Shown here: in pieces, positions 58,087-64,000 of the stretch
Layout of the letters: each line of letters starts with the position of its first letter
Numbering within the stretch: position 1 is the first letter of the stretch
Origin: Zingiber officinale
Taxonomy: Eukaryota; Streptophyta; Magnoliopsida; Zingiberales; Zingiberaceae
Assembly (NCBI RefSeq): GCF_018446385.1
Contig: NC_055990.1
Span: 23,245,558 to 23,309,557 of the forward strand
Length of the DNA stretch: 64,000 nucleotides
Direction of reading: 5' to 3'
The notes under the pieces: generated by a model
What the model saw: only the letters and a program-made list of their open reading frames with translations
Database searches by the model: none
Told to the model about the DNA's origin: nothing
Position numbers and translations under genes: made by a program

Positions 58087-60452
58087 TGTAACACCCCCAT
58101 CCTTTAGTCATACTTACCTTACATGGCAGATGTTACTCTTTTCATATCTAATTTTATGCTTACATTCTTACATATTATAAGATGCTCGGTTCAGAGACCT
58201 ACCCTAAATTTGTTTCGACTGATAGGATGCGACTTGAAGCCAAGCAGAGCTGGAAGGGAGTCTAGAGCTTCTAATGGGTCTGGGTCGTGTGGCTCTGACC
58301 GACCATGCACCTTGGCAATGCACAGTCGTGTGAATCCATACGATCGTGTCACCTTGGCCAAGAGGAAGAGGTGCATGGCCGTGTGAATTCACACGACTAT
58401 GTCACCTTGTCCGAGAGGGGCAGAGGCATGGCCGTGTGAATCCACACGGTCGTGTCTCCTCGGCCGAGAGGGAGAGGTGCTCGGTCGTGTGAATCCACAC
58501 GGTCGTGTCACCTTGGCCGAGAGGGAGAGATGCACGGCCGTGTGAATCCACATGGTCGTGTCTCCTTGGCCGAGAGGGAGAGGTGCTCGGCTGTGTGAAT
58601 CCATACGGCCGTGTCACCTTGGCCGAGAGGGAGAGGTGCACGACCTTGTGAACCCACACGGCCGTGTCTCCTTGGCTGAGAGGGAGAGGTGCTCGACCGT
58701 GTGACTCCACATGGCCATGTCACGGGCCGTGTGGGGGGTCACACCCTGCTCTACAAAAAGGAGTTATTCTCCCCTTTGCACTCATCTTTAGGTTACGGTT
58801 CTCTTCCATTGCTTGAAGAGGGGTCCTCCCCTTTGGGGAGACCCTAGATCTTTCCTCTTTGCCACTCACATTACTACTAAATTGATAATAGCAAGTTCAA
58901 ACATAATTTAGCATCAAGTTCTAACATATTCCAAACTAATAATAATAAGTTCTCAGATCCTTCCACTATTCCGTCACACTCACACAAAACATCTCTACTG
59001 CTGCCTCCTCCTACTCGAGCTTTCCTTTACCTTTATTTGCAGTATAAGGAAATGTAAATCTATAAGCGAATGCTTAGTAAGTACCATCTACTCACAAAAC
59101 AAGCATAAAAAGAAGGAGCATGCTTTCAAAACCGTTTGGGCAAAACATAAACAATGGAAACATGCTTTTCAAACTGCTTGGGGAAAACACAAACATGCAC
59201 TTGACACTAATTCACGCTAAAATGCATAATTCAGAAATATGTGCATGGCATGTATTTTTAAACAGGTTTATCATGTAAAACATCAACTTAAAAGCATGCT
59301 AGTAATGTAATGAAAACAGGAATCTTGGCATATTATAGAGTTCATCAATGCTGCACTTTATAACTCAGGTTCTCAACCTTAGGAAAAATTCCACTAAGAC
59401 AAACAACGAAGTCTGAAAATTTTGTATTACATAACTAGTGAAAATAATAATAAACTTACTTGGGTCCGACATTGTACCACTTTGTGTGCATCCTTAATAA
59501 GATCTGAGGTAGCTAATCCCGAACCTATTAAGGTACTACTATGCGAACTAGGGGCCTAGGGGCGATCTAGGAGCCCACCCATGGACCTTGTGTCTAGTAC
59601 ATGTCATTTTAAAGTAAAATACTTTCTTTTAAATATCATTTTCTTGTACTTGCACCTATTTGTCATTTAAACAAACACCTTATGTGTGCTTAATCCCCTC
59701 ACACTTATAGGGAAGCACTTTAGGGTACTTGAATATACTTCTTAGCCCCAAAACTAAATGGGAAGCAATTCAAGATACTCTAAACATGCTCTTAGTCCCA
59801 AAACTTTAGAGGGCATCTTACATATTATATCATGCATCTTCTTTAACATATGAAAAAAAAACATATCATAACATGTGTCTTCTTAATCAGGCATAAAAGA
59901 TACCACAACATGCATCATCGAAGCAACTTATACTACAGGTGAGTAGTACTTACATCCTCTTGCTATTTCTTACTCTTACACTGTTAGGGTTTAGGGAGAA
60001 CGACCTCTCTTGTACGCCTTGCTCTCCGGATAGCCCCTCACACGCGTACTACTTCCTTGGGAGAACCCCTCCTCTTAGACTCTCCCCGTGAAAAGCTTTA
60101 AAACTCGGAACCCTAGGGCTCTTGGCCAAAAACTACAAGAGGGGTAAGAGGAGGTTCGGCAAGAGAGGAGAAGAGAAGATGCAAAGTTAGATTTTTCTTC
60201 TCTTCCCTTCCCCTTTTATACTAAGTGGAAGTTGAAGCATCGCTTCACCCATAATCAACATATAATTAATAGTTTCCATTTTTCCAATGTGATGCTTTGC
60301 CACCACCTAATGGCTACTTGAACCAAATCTTAAATCAAAGGTCTAGGGTTCAAATCCCAGCCCGAGTCATTTATATATATATTTTTTATTTCTTTTCTCT
60401 TCTTCTATTTCTTTTTGTTCTTTTGGAGGAATGGAAATTTACGGGTGTTACA
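58087..60452 (-). repeat. 5' LTR of G
   Basis: 2366 bp; plus strand TGTAACACCCCCATCC...TTTACGGGTGTTACA. About 58883-60452 matches 40328-41885. The middle 58290-58740 is an array of about nine units of roughly 50 bp (CCGTGTGAATCCACACGG, then CTTGGCCGAGAGGGAGAGG), absent from the other LTR. On the minus strand a TATAAAAGGGG promoter lies near 60210. Confidence 0.85.
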
Positions 60453-61337
60453 CTATAGCCCTTTTGACCCTCACCGTAGCCTAGAAAAACACAAAGAGCG
60501 GACCGAGAACTAATTTTACTACGTTCAACATGAGGACGAAGGATAAAACATATGGATCCAAAAACTCTTAAGACAGAATAATTAGGAACAGAACCATATA
60601 GTTTTTCAAAAGGAGATAAATTGAATGTAATAGAAGATGGAATTATATTGATAGAATGGACTACAGTAAGAATAGTTTTCTCCCAAAACTAACTAGTGAT
60701 ATATGCAAATAACAGGAGAGAACATGCAATTTCAACAATGTCTATGTTTTCTTTTAGTAACATCGTTTTGTTCAGAAGTGTCAGCATAAGAACTTTGATG
60801 AAGTATACCATCTGAGACAAGTAGTTCAGAAAATAAAAAATGGATGTATATTCATTATCTAAATCACATTGAAAGCATTTAATAACAGTATTATGTTGAG
60901 TTTTTACCACGGCATGAAACATATGATAGATATCAAGAAAATTAAAATGATGTTTCATAAGATAAACTCAAGTATAACGAGTACAATCATCAATAAAAGA
61001 AATGTAATAATGGGATCCATCAGGCGTATGAATAGGAAATGGACCCCACACATCAAAATAAACCAACTCAAACAGTGCAAGAGAAACATAGATACTTCTA
61101 TAGAAAGGTAAAGTTGAGAATTTCACCAATTTGTAATCACAACAATCTGAAATATCATTAGTTTACAATTTTTCTAAATTTCCTTTAGAAGCTAGGTATT
61201 TCAAACGAGAAGAAAAACATACCCAAGATGACAATGTCACAAATAAAAATCAGAAGAAATAGAGCTTAATCGAAAGGATGATAAATTAACACTAGAAACT
61301 GCTGTTGGTCTGGGTAGGCTAGCTAGATGGGGTAAAT
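60453..61337 (-). pseudogene. Copia A integrase half
   Basis: Minus-strand Copia integrase remnant: NLSSFRLSSISSDFYL and the GAG-pre-integrase HCHLG-type motif near 61220-61290; catalytic-core remnants (FQCDLDNEYTS, 60689-60958); ITFNLSPFEKLYGSVPN; and GYGEGQKGY at the edge 60453. Continuation into RT is at 29152, but roughly 200 codons of linker between integrase and RT are missing, which fits the deletion at the Copia B/G joint. Confidence 0.8.
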
Positions 61338-61646
61338 TGTAATACCCCGGTTCTGAGATTCTGGTTAAGTATGGCTTAAAAGGTTAGATGGTACTCTCCA
61401 TATCACCAAGGTGCATCTTCCTTTTCGGAAGCCCAAACTTAAGAACTCCAAAGTTAAGCGTGCTTGGCTCGGAGAAATCTGAGAATGGGTGACCTCCTGG
61501 AAGTTTTCCAAGGTGTGTGCAAGTGAGGACAAAACACACTGAAAGGACCTCCGGTGGTCTGTGGAGCTAGTCGTCAACCCGATGGGCAATTCTATGTGGT
61601 GTTCATAGTTCGGTCGGCTGGGGCCCGCCCGAACCGGGCCGTTACA
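61338..61646 (+). mobile_element. Cassandra-type solo LTR with 5S rRNA-like promoter
   Basis: 309 bp, TGTAATACCCCGG...GGGCCGTTACA, flanked by TAAAT (61333-61337, 61647-61651). At about 61440-61510 it carries 5S rRNA internal-promoter sequence (AGAACTCC, AGTTAAGCGTGCTTGG, ATGGGTGACCTCCTGG). LTRs with embedded 5S sequence are the mark of Cassandra TRIM elements. Only one LTR is present and there is no PBS, so it is a solo LTR; it is not a 5S gene, since the 5' and 3' parts of 5S are absent or altered. Confidence 0.85.
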
Positions 61647-61699
61647 TAAATAGCCCTAAAAAGAAAGTTTGAATTTCTCTTGATCTTCGAACTAGCAAG

Positions 61700-62571
61700 G
61701 ATGGACCATTAATAAAATAAATAAACAACATAAAAGAAAAGAGACATAATAGTTACTTGAGTATAATGTAGGTGGTTGTTAATATAAAACAATGAAAAGC
61801 TCAATAAAAATAACTTCGTTGAAGGCGGAGAAGCCTCTTACAAACTTTAACGGCTCAAAAAGAAGTATAGAAAGTAAATACAAGTTGTTGTTCTAAACTC
61901 CTAGCTCCGATGTGATATTTATAACATTCTAGAGTAAATTACCATTGGTTTATGTCAGTTGGAGGTGCCTCCAAAGGAATCCAGGGCACTTCTAAGAGAA
62001 TAAAGATTATCCTCTTCTCAACGGTAGCCTAACAGTTACTGTTCATTGGAGGCACCTCTATCAGGGTGCCTCCAAGAGAGGCGCAAGGGCTCCTCCAACC
62101 TCCATCAGGGTGCCTCCATCAAGAGGCGTGAGGACACCTCCAACCTCCATCAGGACACCTCCATTAAGAGCACAAGGGCGCCTCCGACCATCTTGGAGGT
62201 GTCTCCAACTAGCTTTGAGCTCCAATTAACCTCCAAATGGTTAACTCTTCCTCATGTTTCTTTGGGTGATACTCCGGCCGTCTGAAATTGAGCTCACTGG
62301 AACCCAACTCCGACCTTCTCCTTGAACAAGCTTCCTCCCTAGCTTTTCGTCCCTCTGATGTGACACATACATCCTTCTCATCCGTCGGTGTACTCTTCTA
62401 TTGCTCTCTGTCCTTCAGATGCACCGAGTCAGTCGACCTGTTTCCCATGACATTTTTCTCACTAGCTGCGTCTTCCGTTTATCTTCTTGTATTTCTAAGT
62501 TTCTGCACACTTAGACATAAGGTATAAACATAATAGGATCTAACTTAACTCGGTTGACCACATCAAAACTA
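61700..62571 (-). mobile_element. SIRE-like LTR fragment inside Copia A
   Basis: Copia A protein homology stops after LEQLKVPDVAAVNISG (near 62572) and resumes below about 61700. The insert reads on the minus strand TGATGTGGTCAACC... and contains repeated GGAGGTGCCTCC-type palindromes (61964-62210). Ends are approximate and no target duplication could be assigned. Confidence 0.5.
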
Positions 62572-63474
62572 TCCCGAGATATTTACAGCTGCAACATCTG
62601 GAACTTTCAACTGTTCTAATACATATAGTCCCCCTACCTACGACCTATCTCAATCTGCTTATGAGATCACGGATCCTGCACATAACAAGAAGATGAAGTA
62701 AAAGAAACGAAGAAACTAGAATCACATAATTGACAATTCAAAGTAACATTAGTAATATGATATGCATTAGACAGGGATAAATTAGACGTACAAATAGAGC
62801 CAACACCAACTAACGGTATGGGAGAACCATCAACGGTCATTACCGACATAGAAGGAGATAAATTTATAGATATAAAAGAATTGACATTAGGCAACATATG
62901 ATGTGAAACTCCAGAATCAAGGATTTAGATAGGGGAATGTATACCTGAGGTACCACTAGAGGGCAAACCTATGTGAGAAGAGGCAGACATGGTATGTGGC
63001 TGAGATGCAAAGAAATTTTGAAACTTTTCAATAATAGCAAATATTATGGCATTGGATGATTGAATCACTCCAAAGTCTGTAGAAGAAACTACTGCTACCA
63101 TGTTGGGTGCTCTAGGTTTAAGGAATTATTGTTGTGGTTGACTACTAGATTTCCAAGGAGAAGACAGAATCAACAGTCACGTTTTTCAATCATCAGGTGG
63201 ACTTAAAGAACTCAAAATCCGATCTCCACCATTCAAAATGTAGTCCTAGATATGAAGAACATTCCCACAAAATTTCAAGACGATCCAACAGTTGAAACCC
63301 TAGAAAATGCAATTCTTCTACAGCTATAATCAAATTTCCCAGCAAACCAACCATGACATAGGAATTGCTAAAGAAGCCTCACAATGATCAACTTTCAGAA
63401 GCCTTGAAATTACAAATCTCGACGATGGCATTGAAGTCCTTCCAAATCCAAACTTTTCAGCTCGACAGGACTGT
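62572..63474 (-). pseudogene. Copia A protease and gag tail
   Basis: From the PBS downward on the minus strand: a short gag C-terminal remnant (APNMVAVVSSTDFGVIQSS near 63100), then protease with ILDSGVSHHMLPN (catalytic DSG) and VMTVDGSPIPLVGVGS (62667-62897), then GLYVLEQLKVPDVAAV. Most of gag (N-terminal capsid region) is missing from the roughly 380 bases available. One stop precedes ILDSG. Confidence 0.8.
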
Positions 63475-63486
63475 GCTCTGATACCA
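63475..63486 (-). other. Primer-binding site of Copia A
   Basis: Minus strand TGGTATCAGAGC, two bases from the LTR at 63489; complementary to initiator tRNA-Met. Confidence 0.85.
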
Positions 63487-63488
63487 TA

Positions 63489-63687
63489 TGAACAATGCAA
63501 ATAGAATGTAAAAAACGATGCAAAGAGAAGGAGAAAGAGATGAGAGAAAAAAGATAACCAACATAGACTAGATAATTATATTCAAAAACTTAGGCTTACA
63601 AAGGAAAAGAAAATATAAATAGACAATAAAAATAATAACAAAAGATTAATCTACCCTTATATAATAATAATTTAATATATACTAACA
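63489..63687 (-). repeat. 5' LTR of Copia A
   Basis: 199 bp; minus strand TGTTAGTATATATT...GCATTGTTCA. Short AT-rich LTR; its partner is absent because the 3' end of Copia A is truncated at 26829. Confidence 0.75.
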
Positions 63688-64000
63688 GTCTTCACGCAGG
63701 TTGTAGTAGGTGAGTGACCGGCAACACTACGAAGCCCTCGGTCCCCTCTTGTCGTTGTCGCTTGTGAGACCATCGTCGATAGCCCTCTTGTGTCGTCTCA
63801 TCCTCAAGCAAGCTATAGCCAATGATCACCACCGTCTATGTGGAAGATTGCTACCACATTGATGTCTTCCGATCTCTTCCCCTTCCTTCCCCGTCTAAAA
63901 GATTGCTACTTGATTATCTCATGTAAATTAGATCTGGAGGTAGCTCATGCGGATTACTTGATTTTCATTTTCTCCACATTTCACTGTTCTTCGATCGAAC
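63688..64000. other. Flanking DNA, nothing assigned
   Basis: Beyond the Copia A LTR (after GTCTT) no gene or repeat could be assigned; the window ends here. Confidence 0.4.

Larger units (their letters stand above)
38210..60452 (-). mobile_element. Gypsy chromovirus G (host of foldback and Tekay-like insertions)
   Basis: Minus-strand Ty3/Gypsy element: 5' LTR 58087-60452, PBS 58073-58084, gag/protease/RT/RNase H/integrase zinc finger at 54336-57855, integrase core and chromodomain at 41886-43849 after the Tekay-like insertion, 3' LTR-type sequence 38210-41885. The chromodomain tail (KKLRNKDIPLVKVL...YEEAIWEREDDM) makes it a chromovirus. Its expected left target duplication (CTATA, seen at 60453-60457) is absent because of the deletion joint at 38209. 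Confidence 0.85.

Noticed and set aside
58290..58740. Regular direct repeats that could suggest a CRISPR array
   Set aside because: Units are contiguous imperfect tandem repeats within an LTR, without unique spacers, in a plant context.
61440..61510. 5S rRNA gene
   Set aside because: Only the internal promoter region is conserved, and it lies within a TG...CA LTR flanked by a target duplication.

Overview
The window looks like plant nuclear DNA, an intergenic stretch dominated by nested retrotransposons. The signs are LTR retrotransposons of the Ty1/Copia and Ty3/Gypsy (chromovirus) types primed by initiator tRNA-Met, a Cassandra-type LTR carrying 5S rRNA sequence, Tourist-like MITEs with TTA/TAA target duplications, tRNA-like SINEs, and a plant-specific BURP-domain gene. 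The combination of SIRE-like Copia and Tekay-like Gypsy elements suggests a monocot, but the sequence alone does not fix the species. Only one host gene with an intact reading frame is visible.

Layout. 1-1584: AT-rich intergenic DNA. 1585-2831 (minus): a three-exon BURP gene with signal peptide and the full CH-CH-CH-CH signature. About 2660-18600 and 22320-25893: two copies of a directly repeated host segment. Copy 2 keeps only the promoter side and exon 1 of the BURP gene (22405-22482). Copy 1 has received a SINE (4287-4511), a Tekay-like solo LTR (4933-14968) and another solo LTR (15266-18516). Copy 2 has received Tourist-like elements (22787-24108, with 23476-23692 nested inside, and 24112-24950). 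Where one copy is interrupted the other is not, so each copy serves as an empty-site control. Inside the Tekay-like solo LTR sits a SIRE-like Copia element (6482-13718) that has both LTRs, PBS, PPT, a GATAT target duplication and an open Gag frame, but no pol.

26829-63687 is a multi-layer nest on the minus strand. The oldest layer is Copia A (RT/RNase H at 26829-29152; integrase, protease, gag tail and 5' LTR at 60453-63687). It is interrupted by Copia B (29153-38209) and by a Gypsy chromovirus, here called G (38210-60452). G is itself interrupted by an 840-bp four-arm foldback element (42401-43240) and by a 10.5-kb Tekay-like chromovirus (43855-54330, plus strand, ACAGA target duplication, very similar LTRs). 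Copia A also carries a Cassandra-type solo LTR (61338-61646) and SIRE-like LTR pieces. All pol regions here are broken by stops and frameshifts.

The most unusual signal is in the SIRE-like LTR (6737-7412, repeated in the 3' LTR). It is a run of short hairpin units whose flanks are conserved while both stem arms change together from unit to unit. Five adjacent units form two-tier hairpins with a near-constant inner stem and a different outer stem each time. An array of GATCGGTC/GACCGATC palindromes follows, and it is the one place where the two LTRs of the element diverge strongly. Similar short-dyad arrays built from other sequences occur in several unrelated elements of the window.
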